Source: Cyanosarcina radialis HA8281-LM2 (GTDB lineage Bacteria > Cyanobacteriota > Cyanobacteriia > Cyanobacteriales > CCAP-1448). Taken from it: a stretch of DNA of 64,000 nucleotides. A model generated the notes under the pieces. The model had not been told where the DNA came from. It did no database searches and worked only from the letters and a program-made list of their open reading frames with translations. The stretch lies in the NCBI GenBank assembly GCA_019359615.1, contig JAHHHA010000004.1:186001-250000 (forward strand). Direction: 5' to 3'. Below are positions 1 through 9,165 of the stretch, piece by piece. The translations under genes and the position numbers were made by a program. The stretch's first letter is position 1, and the number at the start of each line of letters is the position of its first letter.

Positions 1-2119
1 CGGCTAACTCTAAAGCTTCAGTATAAGCAAACAATTTCAGGCAGCGTTCGGCAGCGGCTAAGGCGGTCGATGCCGCTAAAGCGCGATCGCCTCCTAAAGA
101 GGCATGGTAGGCAATATCGCTAGCGAGGGAATCGTCGGTAGCAAAAGATTTTTGCAGCGTCCGGGCTATTTGCAGGTGTACTAAGCGACGGCGGGCAGTC
201 GATAGCTGGTTGTAGGCCACTTGACGCACGATGTCATGCACGAAGTCGTATGGCGTTTCGCCTTCGCTCGCTGCTGCCGGACGCACGATCCCTTCTTGTT
301 CTAGTTCCTCGATCGCTAAGAGCAGTTGGTGAATCGGACAATCGGCAATCTGGGCGATGGTGGTCGGGTCGAAACTGCGACCGAGCGCCGCTGCCCACAG
401 CATTAGTTCTCGCGTCGATCGATCTAGTTGCTGTAGTCGATCCTGAATCAATGCTTCTAAGTTGTCCGAACTAGCCGTGCCGTGCTGAGAGATGGCGCGG
501 GCGATTTCTAGAGCTAACAAGGGGTTGCCCCCGCTGTCAGCAAATACTCGATCGACTGCGATCCCCCCTGCCCCCCTTAAAAAGGGGGGTGGGATAGATG
601 TATCCGCTTCTTCGGCACGCCCTTTTTGCTCGATCGCACGCACCAGTTCCCCAATCTGCTCTCGATCGAGTAGTGGCAGTTCCAGAGTTTGCAAGCGGCG
701 ATCGCGCCGGAGGGCTGATACCAATTTACTCGCAGGTCGATCTCGCTCCAACTCGCGAGGACGGGCAGCACAGGCAAACCGCACCGTAGTTCGGCCGAGT
801 AAGCGTGCCGCATAATGCAGGAGGGCGGTTGAGGCTTCGTCTAACCACTGGATGTTGTCGAAAATGACAACTGTTAAAGTCCGATCTTCCGATCGCCCAG
901 ACAAGAGACGAACTACTGCATCGAACAGCCGACCGCGATCGGCTGGTGCTTCTGGTTGAGGGGAAACTTCGGGGAAAAGCGATCGCAACTCTATAGGTAA
1001 GTCAGCTAGAGATGGTTGGGGCAGCGTTGGCGTAGCCTGTTGGGAAGCAACGTATCTGATCGCATCGATCCAAACACCATAGGGTCTGAGCATTTCAGCT
1101 TCAAAGGCGCATCCCCAAAGCACCTGACCGTTTCGATCGCGAACGGCGGTGGCTAGTTCTTCTAACAGGCGAGTTTTACCAATTCCAGCTTCTCCCAGCA
1201 GCAGCAGGATTTCTGAGGTGCTGGTTTCTGGAGTAGCGACCAACCAGTCGTGGAGGACTTGCAATTCGCGATCGCGCCCTACTAAGGGAAGAGACGGCGA
1301 GAGCGGGAGAGCGCGAGAGGGCGGAGAGGGCGGAGGAGCAGCGGAGCAGAGAGGAGGTAAATCCTTGAAGAGCGACGGTTCGTCTTCATTTAATATCCGT
1401 TGGTAGAGATTTCTAGTAGCCAAACTCGGATCGACACCCAACTCTTCTCGCAGTACGGTCATGCACTGGTAGTAAACTTGGAGGGCATTGGCACGATCGC
1501 CGCTCAGTCCGTGTAATTGCATCAAGGCAGCATAAGTTCCCTCGTTCAGCGGCTCGATCCTTAATAGTTGTTGAGCGTAGCCGATGGCAGTTCGATAGTC
1601 TTGGCGCTTTTGCAGCACTTCGATCGATTCCTCCAACGCTCTGACTCTCATTTGCGCCAGTCGTTCTCTTTCTGGGACGATCCACTCATCCTCGCAGCTT
1701 GGTAATAAGTCGCCACCGTACAACTTTAGAGCTAGATCGAGATGCGATCGCGTTTTGTCCAGGTCAGTCGTTTGCCCTGCGGCTTTGACAGACTCTTCAA
1801 ATTCCATTACGTCTAGGGTGAAGGGAGCCGTTAGCGACCATTGCAGGGTTTTGGATTCAATTAGGAGAAATCGATCGGATTCTGGTAAATCGCGCCTCAG
1901 ATAGCTCAACTCCTTGCGGAGGTTGGTACGGGCTTGAGGGTCCGTCGAGTCGGCCCAAAGGGCAAAGGCAATCCGCTGACGAGATTGGGCAACTTGGCGA
2001 TGCAACAGTAGGTATGCTAACAACGCTTGCGATCTGCTGCTAGCGATCTCTGTTACTGCGCGATCGCCGTAAGTTAGAGAAAATCCCCCCAATAGCCCGA
2101 TGCCCAAACTGAGAGACAC
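1..2119 (-). CDS. BTAD/AAA-ATPase transcriptional activator, 3' end outside window
   Basis: The frame is open from a GTG at 2119 to the window edge (706 codons, C-terminus missing). The N-terminus (about 1-90) looks like the winged-helix part of SARP/AfsR-type regulators. A BTAD-like helical region follows (about 95-235, containing LRRDLPESDRF and YQCMTVLREELG). After a low-complexity linker comes an AAA/STAND ATPase with VGRDRE, Walker A GEAGIGKTRL (about residue 310) and a Walker B-like VVIFDNIQWLDE (about 420). The visible end looks like TPR helices. By family knowledge it would be a signal-responsive transcription activator; its target is unknown. The linker (about 1280-1350) and a segment near residues 505-525 are built from repeat DNA. 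GTG is the first in-frame start after upstream AT-rich, non-coding-looking sequence. No overlapping gene on either strand looks real. Confidence 0.8.
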   Translation of the reverse strand, partial: MSLSLGIGLLGGFSLTYGDRAVTEIASSRSQALLAYLLLHRQVAQSRQRIAFALWADSTDPQARTNLRKELSYLRRDLPESDRFLLIESKTLQWSLTAPFTLDVMEFEESVKAAGQTTDLDKTRSHLDLALKLYGGDLLPSCEDEWIVPERERLAQMRVRALEESIEVLQKRQDYRTAIGYAQQLLRIEPLNEGTYAALMQLHGLSGDRANALQVYYQCMTVLREELGVDPSLATRNLYQRILNEDEPSLFKDLPPLCSAAPPPSPPSRALPLSPSLPLVGRDRELQVLHDWLVATPETSTSEILLLLGEAGIGKTRLLEELATAVRDRNGQVLWGCAFEAEMLRPYGVWIDAIRYVASQQATPTLPQPSLADLPIELRSLFPEVSPQPEAPADRGRLFDAVVRLLSGRSEDRTLTVVIFDNIQWLDEASTALLHYAARLLGRTTVRFACAARPRELERDRPASKLVSALRRDRRLQTLELPLLDREQIGELVRAIEQKGRAEEADTSIPPPFLRGAGGIAVDRVFADSGGNPLLALEIARAISQHGTASSDNLEALIQDRLQQLDRSTRELMLWAAALGRSFDPTTIAQIADCPIHQLLLAIEELEQEGIVRPAAASEGETPYDFVHDIVRQVAYNQLSTARRRLVHLQIARTLQKSFATDDSLASDIAYHASLGGDRALAASTALAAAERCLKLFAYTEALELA
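563..594. repeat. C-rich/G-rich palindrome inside a coding sequence
   Basis: Arms CCCCCCTT and AAGGGGGG surround a short A/T centre. The same motif occurs in the intergenic element at 16530-16650. Here it lies in frame inside the regulator gene and adds a segment reading IPPPFLRGAGG just before the conserved SGGNPLLALE stretch. Confidence 0.8.
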
Positions 2120-2261
2120 GATCGTTATACCAACTCTCTATATATATTATTGTCTCTGGTCTTCGCTCCAACTGGCGGCAAGACGATCGTTGTCTGAGAA
2201 AACAGGCGATCGAGCTAAAAGATTCCTGGGAAATTTATGATGGTTTTCTGAGTTGGGGAGG

Positions 2262-2312
2262 TTGGCTTGCCCTCATCCCCCAGCCCCTTCTCCCAAGAAG
2301 AGGGAGAAGGCG
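2262..2312. repeat. Partial copy of CCCTCTCCC/GAGGG repeat family
   Basis: This has the CCCTCATCCCCCAGCCCC...GAGGGAGAAGG pattern seen in the core of the elements at 9166-9290, 16419-16750 and 51420-51538, but without the outer inverted repeats. It lies in the 211-bp spacer between the regulator and the small gene at 2331. Nothing else was recognised in that spacer. Confidence 0.6.
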
Positions 2313-2330
2313 ATCGTACCAAAGTGTCTT

Positions 2331-2606
2331 TTAGCCGCCTTTACTGTCAGAATTGACCGGGGAAATAATTTTGATACGACTATCGATGTAATCGTTCAGA
2401 GCATTCCTCAGCTTCTCTTTTTTTTCTTCATACTTATTTAGAGCTTCCTCAGAACACGGCAGCATTGTTCCATAATATTTGCGAGGATCGTGATTTTTAA
2501 CTTGCTGTTTTTGTTCGAGAGTTAATTTTCCTAGATCTCCAACCTCCCTGAGAGTGTCTTGATAATCGACTAAAGCATTGGCTAACGTGTCAAAAATATC
2601 TTTCAT
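2331..2606 (-). CDS. Small hypothetical protein
   Basis: This is a 91-residue frame from ATG at 2606 (MKDIFDTLANALVDY). A GTG ten codons upstream at 2636 would also be possible. The product is charged and predicted helical, with Lys/Glu-rich segments such as EEKKEKLRNALNDYIDS. No domain, signal peptide or membrane segment is visible. It is isolated, pointing away from the gene at 2809. The family was not recognised. It could be a real small gene or a chance frame. Charged helical composition without low complexity favours a gene. Confidence 0.45.
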   Translation of the reverse strand: MKDIFDTLANALVDYQDTLREVGDLGKLTLEQKQQVKNHDPRKYYGTMLPCSEEALNKYEEKKEKLRNALNDYIDSRIKIISPVNSDSKGG

Positions 2607-2808
2607 AGGACTAGTTTTTTGGTTGAGTATATCCACTTATACCATTTTTTTTAGATTGTGAGAGATACAGTTTAACTGTAGCTAGTAGTCAGTTGAATTG
2701 AGTATAGAGAAACCCAGTATTTACAAAGTTTTGGACTTGGGTTCTGTCCCTCGACTCAACCTACAGGATCGGCAATGATAAAATGGTTGTAGATCCATAG
2801 GAACTCTT

Positions 2809-3315
2809 ATGCTCAGAACTATTGACCTCGAACAAACCTTGCTAACTAACTTGAGACGGCTACCACCAGAAAAACAGCAGCAAGTCTTAGTTTTTGTCCA
2901 ATCTCTTCAAACTTCAGAACCAGACAATCAACAGCAATTACGGCATTACTTGGTTTCACAAATCCTCCCAGATTTACAACGGATTCATCGCGATCGCTCC
3001 GAACCACCTTCACCTGTTTATGCCGATAGCCTAATTAGAGCCATGCGGGAAATGCGCGATCGCTCTCCTCACGATCCTTTGACCAAAATTATCATGGCAC
3101 TTCACAATGCAATGACCTTTGAAAATCGTTGGATAACATATAACGGCGACCAATACCAGCAAGCTTATATCCTGCTGAAAAGCTTGGTCGAAACTGAATC
3201 CCTATCAGAAAAAGACGTACAACCAGTGATTTTAGCTCTAGAGAATCTGGGTTTTGATACTATGCCCTACACGATCTCGACTGAGAACGAACCAGAAGCG
3301 GACGGTAACGATTGA
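2809..3315 (+). CDS. Putative antitoxin-like partner of the downstream PIN-like protein
   Basis: The product is 168 residues. The first 35 residues (LEQTLLTNLRRLPPEKQQ then VLVFVQSL) resemble the DUF2281-type antitoxin head, where a short amphipathic helix follows LPPEKQ. The remaining 130 residues match nothing I recognise and are helical and acidic at the end (ENEPEADGND). The stop is 6 bp before the ATG of the PIN-like gene at 3322, so the two are probably co-transcribed and translationally close. Gene order (small protein first, PIN protein second) matches vapBC. The function as antitoxin is inferred from order and the N-terminal motif, not demonstrated. A plain hypothetical protein is the alternative. 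Confidence 0.6.
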   Translation: MLRTIDLEQTLLTNLRRLPPEKQQQVLVFVQSLQTSEPDNQQQLRHYLVSQILPDLQRIHRDRSEPPSPVYADSLIRAMREMRDRSPHDPLTKIIMALHNAMTFENRWITYNGDQYQQAYILLKSLVETESLSEKDVQPVILALENLGFDTMPYTISTENEPEADGND

Positions 3316-3321
3316 GTTAAG

Positions 3322-4179
3322 ATGGCTGATGCGACTTCTACCAAATACCTTCTCGACTCCTCCGTAGTCCGCCCCATGTTGCTGGGGACTCAAGCCTACC
3401 AACGATACTTTGAATCCCAGTTTGGCTCTAATCCTCGTTACATCTCTCCTTACGTTCAGATGGAGATGAAACGCAGCTACCTTCGCAATATTATTAATTT
3501 CTATTTCACCTTACGCCTCCCGACTATTCCCACTATTGGAGATGCCCTCACCTTCTGGAGTAATTACTTCCAAGGCAGCAAACATAAGGCAGTCGAACAA
3601 CTTGTGGCTCAACTTCTCAGTACCCAAGCTTTAGATTTCACTCGTCCTGAAGCTAAAGAAATAGCTTTAAGAGTTCTCGAAGGACTCATCGCCCAATTTG
3701 TCGAATCTCTGGAGCAACAATTTCTCCAAATCGATCGAGACTCAACCAAATGCGCTCGTGCTAGCGTTCTCTTTCAGATCGATACTCCAAATGCTGCCAC
3801 AGAACTCAAGAGGTTCATCGATCGCTTTGACGATCTAGAAACTTGTCGCCGTCAATGTCAGATCGATCGGTTTCTGCTAGAAGACCATCGCGATCGAGTG
3901 GAACAGTACATCGATCGAGCCACTCGACTACCGAAAAATGATAACACTCGTGGATTTATTGGGATCGTTAACAATTTGAAAGAGATCGTCGAGCGAGGTG
4001 CGACAGCTTGCTCGTGCAAGCGATGCGAACGCATAGGTGATGCTGTCATTGCTCTCGACGCACCACGAGATATGCAGTTAGAACATACCGATAATTCCTT
4101 CGATTATCTCTGCTACTCGATCGACCAACCTCACCGCAAACACCCATCGGAAACCCAGATTATTTTGGGCTATGCCTAA
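3322..4179 (+). CDS. Large PIN-like domain protein, candidate ribonuclease effector
   Basis: At 285 residues this is about twice the size of a VapC. PIN-type acidic positions can be placed at D12 (YLLDSSVV), E48 (YVQMEMKRS) and D240 (GDAVIALDA), followed by HTDNSFDYLC (255-264), which resembles the C-terminal T-x-D-x-x-F strand of PIN domains. Between the two halves lies a helical insert of roughly 190 residues. A Cys cluster (C230-x-C232-x2-C235) sits just before the third acidic position and could bind a metal. The gene follows the antitoxin-like gene by 6 bp. PIN domains are Mg-dependent RNases; that activity here is an inference from the acidic pattern. The insert and the Cys cluster are unusual for VapC. 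Confidence 0.6.
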   Translation: MADATSTKYLLDSSVVRPMLLGTQAYQRYFESQFGSNPRYISPYVQMEMKRSYLRNIINFYFTLRLPTIPTIGDALTFWSNYFQGSKHKAVEQLVAQLLSTQALDFTRPEAKEIALRVLEGLIAQFVESLEQQFLQIDRDSTKCARASVLFQIDTPNAATELKRFIDRFDDLETCRRQCQIDRFLLEDHRDRVEQYIDRATRLPKNDNTRGFIGIVNNLKEIVERGATACSCKRCERIGDAVIALDAPRDMQLEHTDNSFDYLCYSIDQPHRKHPSETQIILGYA

Positions 4180-4307
4180 TAAATTTCAATACTTGAAAAC
4201 AAGGCAGCAAAAGTATGATTCAATTATCGATCGACTATGGCGAAAGTCCCTCCCGCGCTGGACTGCCGCTACGTTAGAGTATTGCAGTAATAAGCGAATA
4301 GAAAACT

Positions 4308-5366
4308 ATGCTGAATCTATTTTCTCATTTCCTGACGATCGCTATTTGGTCGTTGCCGCTTTCTCAGCCCGATCTTGCTATTCCAAGGATCGATCGAGGC
4401 TCGATTTCATTAGCGCAACTCTACACAGCTAAATCTAAAAACTTCCCTATTGTTCTCTCAAGCTTGCAAGCAATCGTTCATCTGGAAGGACTGAAATTAC
4501 CAAAGCCTCAAGTTCGAGGACAAGCGATCGTTCCCTTGGAATTACTACCATCAACTCCGGTATTTATCTTGGATGTTAATATCGGCGATCGATCGAGAAA
4601 ATTTTTACTCGATACTGGCGCATCTACGACCATGTTATCTTCTCCATTAGTTCAACAATTAGGATTAAAAGGAGAACCTATTTCTAACGATAATTTAGGT
4701 TATGCCGTAGCGGGCAATGAATGTCCTAATATGAATGCAATTTTGCATCGGCTGCCTAAATTAAATATCGATCGAGTGCAGATTGAAAAACTTAGAGGGT
4801 TGGAATTTACTAACACGATTATTCCTCCTGAAGTATCTGGAGTTTTGGGAATGGATGTTTTAAGTAACTTCGATCTCAAGCTAAATCCGCAAAGCCGACA
4901 ACTGGAATTATTGTCCCCATCTACTTTACCTAAAAGAGCGTTCCCTCAAGCAATTTTGCTGCGCAAAAAACTAGGGGTAATGCTAACCCAAGTAAAGATT
5001 AACGACCGAGAAACTTTTACTTTTATGTTAGATACTGGCGCTGGTAGTACATACATTTCTCAACGAGTAGCCAGGCAAACAAGGATCGATCCAAAATTGC
5101 GACAACCGATTCAAATTAGGGGATTTTGTGGATTGGAAAATGCCGAGCGATCTAAGCTTTCTAAAGTTAGTTTAAAAGATCGCCAAGTTAACGATATTGA
5201 AGCAATTATTTTATCTTCTTCTTCTATTTTAGATTTGCTTAAAGTTGATGGCATTCTCGGTCAGAATTTTTTCAATAACTATCAACAACATTGGCGATTC
5301 ACTTCTGTTAGTTCTGCCGATGGTAGTTTAATTTTAACTCCTATATCTCAGGCACAGAAGAATTGA
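4308..5366 (+). CDS. Secreted retropepsin-like aspartic protease with two active-site halves
   Basis: The product is 352 residues. The N-terminus (MLNLFSHFLTIAIWSLPLS) is a plausible signal peptide or membrane anchor. Two aspartic-protease motifs are visible: LLDTGASTTML (residues 100-110) and MLDTGAGSTYI (240-250). Each is followed 70-75 residues later by the hydrophobic-Gly element of retropepsins: GVLGMDVLSNF (178-188) and GILGQNFFNNY (315-325). Retropepsins normally work as dimers of one such unit. Here two units are fused, as in pepsin-like enzymes, so an intramolecular active site is possible. The start ATG sits about 130 bp after the PIN-like gene. An overlapping open frame from 4172 has no family signal and is not called. 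Confidence 0.75.
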   Translation: MLNLFSHFLTIAIWSLPLSQPDLAIPRIDRGSISLAQLYTAKSKNFPIVLSSLQAIVHLEGLKLPKPQVRGQAIVPLELLPSTPVFILDVNIGDRSRKFLLDTGASTTMLSSPLVQQLGLKGEPISNDNLGYAVAGNECPNMNAILHRLPKLNIDRVQIEKLRGLEFTNTIIPPEVSGVLGMDVLSNFDLKLNPQSRQLELLSPSTLPKRAFPQAILLRKKLGVMLTQVKINDRETFTFMLDTGAGSTYISQRVARQTRIDPKLRQPIQIRGFCGLENAERSKLSKVSLKDRQVNDIEAIILSSSSILDLLKVDGILGQNFFNNYQQHWRFTSVSSADGSLILTPISQAQKN

Positions 5367-5436
5367 GGAGTTAAGGAATTTATGGCAATTTAAAGACAAA
5401 ACGATCGATGCCTGTATGGGCGGGTTTTGGCAGTCA

Positions 5437-5475
5437 TACTGGGGTAGGCAAGATGCCTACCCCACAAGAATTATT
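5437..5475. repeat. Copy of GGTAGG...CCTACCCCACAAGAATT palindrome family
   Basis: Inverted arms GGGTAGGCA and TGCCTACCC are followed by CACAAGAATT. Related copies lie near 12695-12752, 19746-19799, 36925-36957, 43734-43766 and 56680-56730. It sits between the convergent genes ending at 5366 and 5480, where it may also act as a transcription stop. Confidence 0.65.
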
Positions 5476-5479
5476 GAAT

Positions 5480-7627
5480 TCAAAACTGAATGGGTAAGCG
5501 AACGCCGACACCAAAAGTTAAAGGATTATCAGCTTGAACTCTGAGGTTCTCGAACGGACTCCAACCCAATCTATTAGTGGCGTATGCCTCAATTTGAGCG
5601 CCCGTATTGTTATCATCGGAAAACGGATTCCAGCGCAAGCCGACATTCCACGGAATGATATCTTTGCGCCTATTGCCAATCAAAGCGTTACCTTCACCGT
5701 TAAACTCTACCCCCGCTTCACCAATTAAATCGAGGTTGCTAGTCAGAGGTATCGAACCACCGAAGTTAATGCCAGCAATTTGCAAGCCGTTGCGTTGCAC
5801 GAATCCTAATGTCGGAGTCATCCAAATCGCGCTACCGCCTTTGAATTCGTAATGGATAGGAGTAGAAAGCGTGTAGACAAATAATTCTCCGGTTCTCTCA
5901 TTTCTAAACGCAAAACCGCCTTTTCTCAATCCCCTATCCTCAAACTCATTAGGGTTATTGCTAACTAGGTTAATCATCACGTTATTAGAACGCGCTAGAG
6001 TGCCTGCCACGCTTAAAGTGAAAGGATCGCCATCGGTTTGGTGTAAAAGGCGAATTCGGCCGCTAAAACCTAACAGCGATTCATCGGTAGTACCGCCGAT
6101 GTAGTCGATAAAAGCACCGATTTCTAAATCGTCCATCAAGCCGTATTGCAGCGCCCCAGATACGCCTCCATCTCTGCCTTGCCCCGATAGTAATAGCTGT
6201 CCGCTAGGAATCGTACCGCCGTCTAAAAAGGCAAATCCGGCTGGTATGGCTGGCGGCGGTTGTTGGGTAGGACGAAAAGAGGTGGCATAACGGCGATTAG
6301 CACTGGTAACTCCTGGTAAAAAGTTGATACTAAAGCCAGCAAAGGGAAAATCTTTATCGGCAATAACAGATAATGCCCCCGTGTTACCGAGAGTATTAGA
6401 AATAAATAAATCTGCCGACAATCGAGGATTAATGATGTATCTAAATCCAGCATTATAGGCGATCGTCTTGGCTGGTAAGCCGCTATCTCGATCGATCGTG
6501 TTATTCCCCGTGAAGGGCGCAAAAACATCTCCCCATAACATCAATCGCGAAGTCGGACGATAGCTGACTCCGGCTGCTAGCCCGAATGTCGTGCCAAAAG
6601 TACCTGCATTAGGAATGGGCAGGGTGCGGAAATATAAAGCATTATCTTCCGGTAAAAATGCAACTTTGGGAGATAAGGTAAACTGAAAGCGATCGCCTGT
6701 AGAAACCGTAAAAGGTAACTCGATCGCTGGGACTATTTCTGTTTTCTTACTGTCTAGAGTGGTACCGAATACGCGATAAGGACGCACCCCTCTAGATACA
6801 GAAACTACCGCACTCAATCCCTGATTGCCTTCGCGATTTTGCCAGAGACGTTGCTTAGCTTGAAGGGTCAATTCTTGAAAGAAGTTAGGGTTATTTGCAG
6901 AAGTTCCGGTAGTTCTTTGAGCGCGGAAATTTCCTTGACGACCGGGACCCTCATTATCAACAGTTTGAGCGTCAAATGTTAACTCTAAATTGTTGGTTAC
7001 TCCCCAAGTAAATCCGATTGTCGGTTGTCCGGTTAAACCGCTGAGAAAGTCGTCGTCGGGAAACGATTGACGATAGCGAACAGTTGTCAGAATTTCTCCT
7101 TGATAAAGTTGATGGGCAGTATTGAGGAAAGGATGGCGATTTTCAACCGGATTGCCTCGCAAACCTTCAACTTTAATTACTTCATTTTCTGGGGTGGTTT
7201 CTTGAGTTACAGGTGCTTGATTATTTGGTTCTTGAACTCGAACTGGTTCTTCTGCTGGGGGAGATTGTTCGACAATCGGTTGTTCTCCCTCTCGCGGCAG
7301 GGGTTGTAATTGAGTCGGTGGGACGGTGGGATTGCCTAACTCGACTCTAGGAAGCACAGTGGGCGAACTCGGTTGCTCGATCGTTCTCAATCTTTCGGGT
7401 TCTGATTGTTCCGATCGAGGGATAAATTCCAATCTTTGCGGTTCGTCTGCTAAAGCCGACTGAGAAAATATTCCCAAACAGGCGAGTAAAAATCCTAAAC
7501 CTAAGCTGTTAGATATAATCGGTTGGCGAACTAATTCAATTACCAGACGATAATTCTGACGAAAACAATTGTCAATTCGCAATTCGCAATTCGCAAATGA
7601 GTATTTTTGTTTCCGATCTGCGGTCAT
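5480..7627 (-). CDS. Outer-membrane beta-barrel family protein
   Basis: The product is 715 residues from ATG 7627, chosen because GAGGAG lies 7 bp upstream; a GTG at 7642 overlaps that site and is less likely. A hydrophobic segment (about 35-55, LGLGFLLACLGIFSQSALA) ends in a signal-peptidase-like ALADEP. A Pro/Glu/Gln-rich linker of about 90 residues follows. The rest alternates polar and hydrophobic residues in short strands with Asn/Gly turns and ends in QF, the aromatic C-terminus typical of outer-membrane barrels. It resembles the large cyanobacterial barrel proteins of unknown cargo. The signal peptide is preceded by about 35 extra residues, part of which (FANCELRIDN) is encoded by heptamer repeat DNA. 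Confidence 0.7.
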   Translation of the reverse strand: MTADRKQKYSFANCELRIDNCFRQNYRLVIELVRQPIISNSLGLGFLLACLGIFSQSALADEPQRLEFIPRSEQSEPERLRTIEQPSSPTVLPRVELGNPTVPPTQLQPLPREGEQPIVEQSPPAEEPVRVQEPNNQAPVTQETTPENEVIKVEGLRGNPVENRHPFLNTAHQLYQGEILTTVRYRQSFPDDDFLSGLTGQPTIGFTWGVTNNLELTFDAQTVDNEGPGRQGNFRAQRTTGTSANNPNFFQELTLQAKQRLWQNREGNQGLSAVVSVSRGVRPYRVFGTTLDSKKTEIVPAIELPFTVSTGDRFQFTLSPKVAFLPEDNALYFRTLPIPNAGTFGTTFGLAAGVSYRPTSRLMLWGDVFAPFTGNNTIDRDSGLPAKTIAYNAGFRYIINPRLSADLFISNTLGNTGALSVIADKDFPFAGFSINFLPGVTSANRRYATSFRPTQQPPPAIPAGFAFLDGGTIPSGQLLLSGQGRDGGVSGALQYGLMDDLEIGAFIDYIGGTTDESLLGFSGRIRLLHQTDGDPFTLSVAGTLARSNNVMINLVSNNPNEFEDRGLRKGGFAFRNERTGELFVYTLSTPIHYEFKGGSAIWMTPTLGFVQRNGLQIAGINFGGSIPLTSNLDLIGEAGVEFNGEGNALIGNRRKDIIPWNVGLRWNPFSDDNNTGAQIEAYATNRLGWSPFENLRVQADNPLTFGVGVRLPIQF
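7566..7597. repeat. GCGAATT/AATTCGC heptamer repeat (STRR type), in frame
   Basis: Three and a half tandem copies of AATTCGC end in AATTGTC. The same heptamer occurs at 15211-15245, 36862-36890 and 38365-38395. Short tandemly repeated heptanucleotides of this kind are a known cyanobacterial genome feature. Here the copies fall inside the outer-membrane protein gene. Confidence 0.85.
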
Positions 7628-7811
7628 GGTCGAACTCCTCACACGTGCTCGATCGCTTTATCATACCATAGTTAAGAGTCTTCACTGTTAAGTTTAAATC
7701 CGTATTCTTAAACAAGCAGATAAAAATAGGAAGAATTTAACTCTACCTCGCTACTACTGCGGGTGTTAATAATTGGTAAAATTACTCTGTTTTTCATCCC
7801 CATTTGTTCTC

Positions 7812-9161
7812 ATGTCAACTGCTGCGATCGCCCTCAAAAGTACCGAAGATCGACAAGATTTAATCGTGCAAACGCCAACGGCTGGTTTATCACTGCAAGG
7901 ATGCCTGCGAGTACCGGGAGATAAGTCGATTTCGCACCGCGCCTTGATGTTAGGGGCGCTCGCCCAAGGTGAAACCCAGATTCAAGGGTTGCTGTTGGGG
8001 GAAGATCCCCGCAGTACGGCTGATTGTTTCCGCGCTTTGGGAGCAGAAATTTCCGCCCTAAATACCGAATTGGTAACGGTCAGAGGGATCGGTTTGGGAA
8101 ATTTGCAAGAACCAGTTGACGTGTTGAATGCGGGCAATTCCGGTACGACTATGCGGCTGATGTTGGGGGTGTTGGCTTCGCAACCGGGGCGATTTTTCAC
8201 CGTCACCGGAGATAGTTCTTTACGATCTCGCCCGATGTCTCGCGTCGTCAAACCTTTGCAACAAATGGGGGCGCAAATTTGGGGGCGGCAAGATGCTGCC
8301 TTTGCCCCGCTGGCAATTCGAGGAGAGCAATTGCGATCGATTCACTACCATTCCCCGATTGCTTCTGCCCAAGTTAAATCTTGCATCTTGTTAGCTGGCT
8401 TGATGGCAGAAGGGGAAACAACCGTCACCGAACCAGCTTTGTCTCGCGATCACAGCGAACGAATGTTAAAGGCATTTGGGGCAGAACTAAAAATCGATCC
8501 TGAAACTAACAGCGTGACGATTTCTGGTGGGGCGAAGTTGCAAGGACAACCCGTTATCGTTCCAGGGGATATCAGTTCGGCAGCTTTTTGGTTGGTTGCT
8601 GGGGCTGTAGTTACTGGTGCGGAACTAACAATCGAAAACGTGGGGGTGAATCCCACTCGCACGGGGATTTTAGAAGCGTTAGAGATGATGGGGGCTGACA
8701 TTACTTTAGAAAATCAGCGCCTAGTAGCTGGCGAACCAGTGGCAGATTTGCGGGTGCGACACGGCAGCTTGCAAGCGTGTCAAATTGGGGGCGATATCAT
8801 CCCGCGCCTAATCGATGAAATCCCGATTTTGGCAGTGGCGGCGGTATTTGCCAAGGGAACTACAGTAATTCGAGATGCTGCCGAATTGCGAGTGAAAGAA
8901 AGCGATCGCCTAGCTGTGATGGCAACACAATTAAATAAAATGGGGGCAAAAGTTACAGAGTTACCCGATGGTTTAGAAATTACTGGCGGTACGCCTTTAG
9001 TTGGGGCTGAAGTTGATAGTTGCACCGATCATCGCATTGCCATGAGTTTAGCGATCGCGGCCCTCAATGCTACTGGTACTACTACTATTAATGGGGCGGA
9101 AGCGGCTGCTATCTCCTATCCAGATTTTGTCACTACTTTACAAAAGGTTGCTATTGGTTGA
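7812..9161 (+). CDS. aroA: 3-phosphoshikimate 1-carboxyvinyltransferase (EPSP synthase)
   Basis: The product is 449 residues. It transfers the enolpyruvyl group from PEP to shikimate-3-phosphate in the aromatic amino acid pathway. [15 protein letters not shown] (from residue 36), [41 protein letters not shown] and TDHRIAMS are all present. The four signatures used to separate class II enzymes (R-x-H-x-E, G-D-K, S-A-Q-x-K, N-x-T-R) are all met. Glycine occupies the position where the CP4 enzyme has its glyphosate-tolerance alanine. ATG 7812 is preferred over a TTG at 7773 because the upstream 13 residues are not family-like. It is a single gene, flanked by a palindromic element downstream. Confidence 0.97.
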   Translation: MSTAAIALKSTEDRQDLIVQTPTAGLSLQGCLRVPGDKSISHRALMLGALAQGETQIQGLLLGEDPRSTADCFRALGAEISALNTELVTVRGIGLGNLQEPVDVLNAGNSGTTMRLMLGVLASQPGRFFTVTGDSSLRSRPMSRVVKPLQQMGAQIWGRQDAAFAPLAIRGEQLRSIHYHSPIASAQVKSCILLAGLMAEGETTVTEPALSRDHSERMLKAFGAELKIDPETNSVTISGGAKLQGQPVIVPGDISSAAFWLVAGAVVTGAELTIENVGVNPTRTGILEALEMMGADITLENQRLVAGEPVADLRVRHGSLQACQIGGDIIPRLIDEIPILAVAAVFAKGTTVIRDAAELRVKESDRLAVMATQLNKMGAKVTELPDGLEITGGTPLVGAEVDSCTDHRIAMSLAIAALNATGTTTINGAEAAAISYPDFVTTLQKVAIG

Positions 9162-9165
9162 GGCA

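Noticed and set aside
4172-4432. 86-codon open frame starting in the end of the PIN-like gene
   Set aside because: No family signal or hydrophobic pattern, and it overlaps the protease start in another frame; the protease frame has clear motifs.
8016-8250. Open frames on the opposite strand of aroA
   Set aside because: They are shadows of a strongly conserved gene with no independent motif; the same applies to frames opposite smc, eno and purL.
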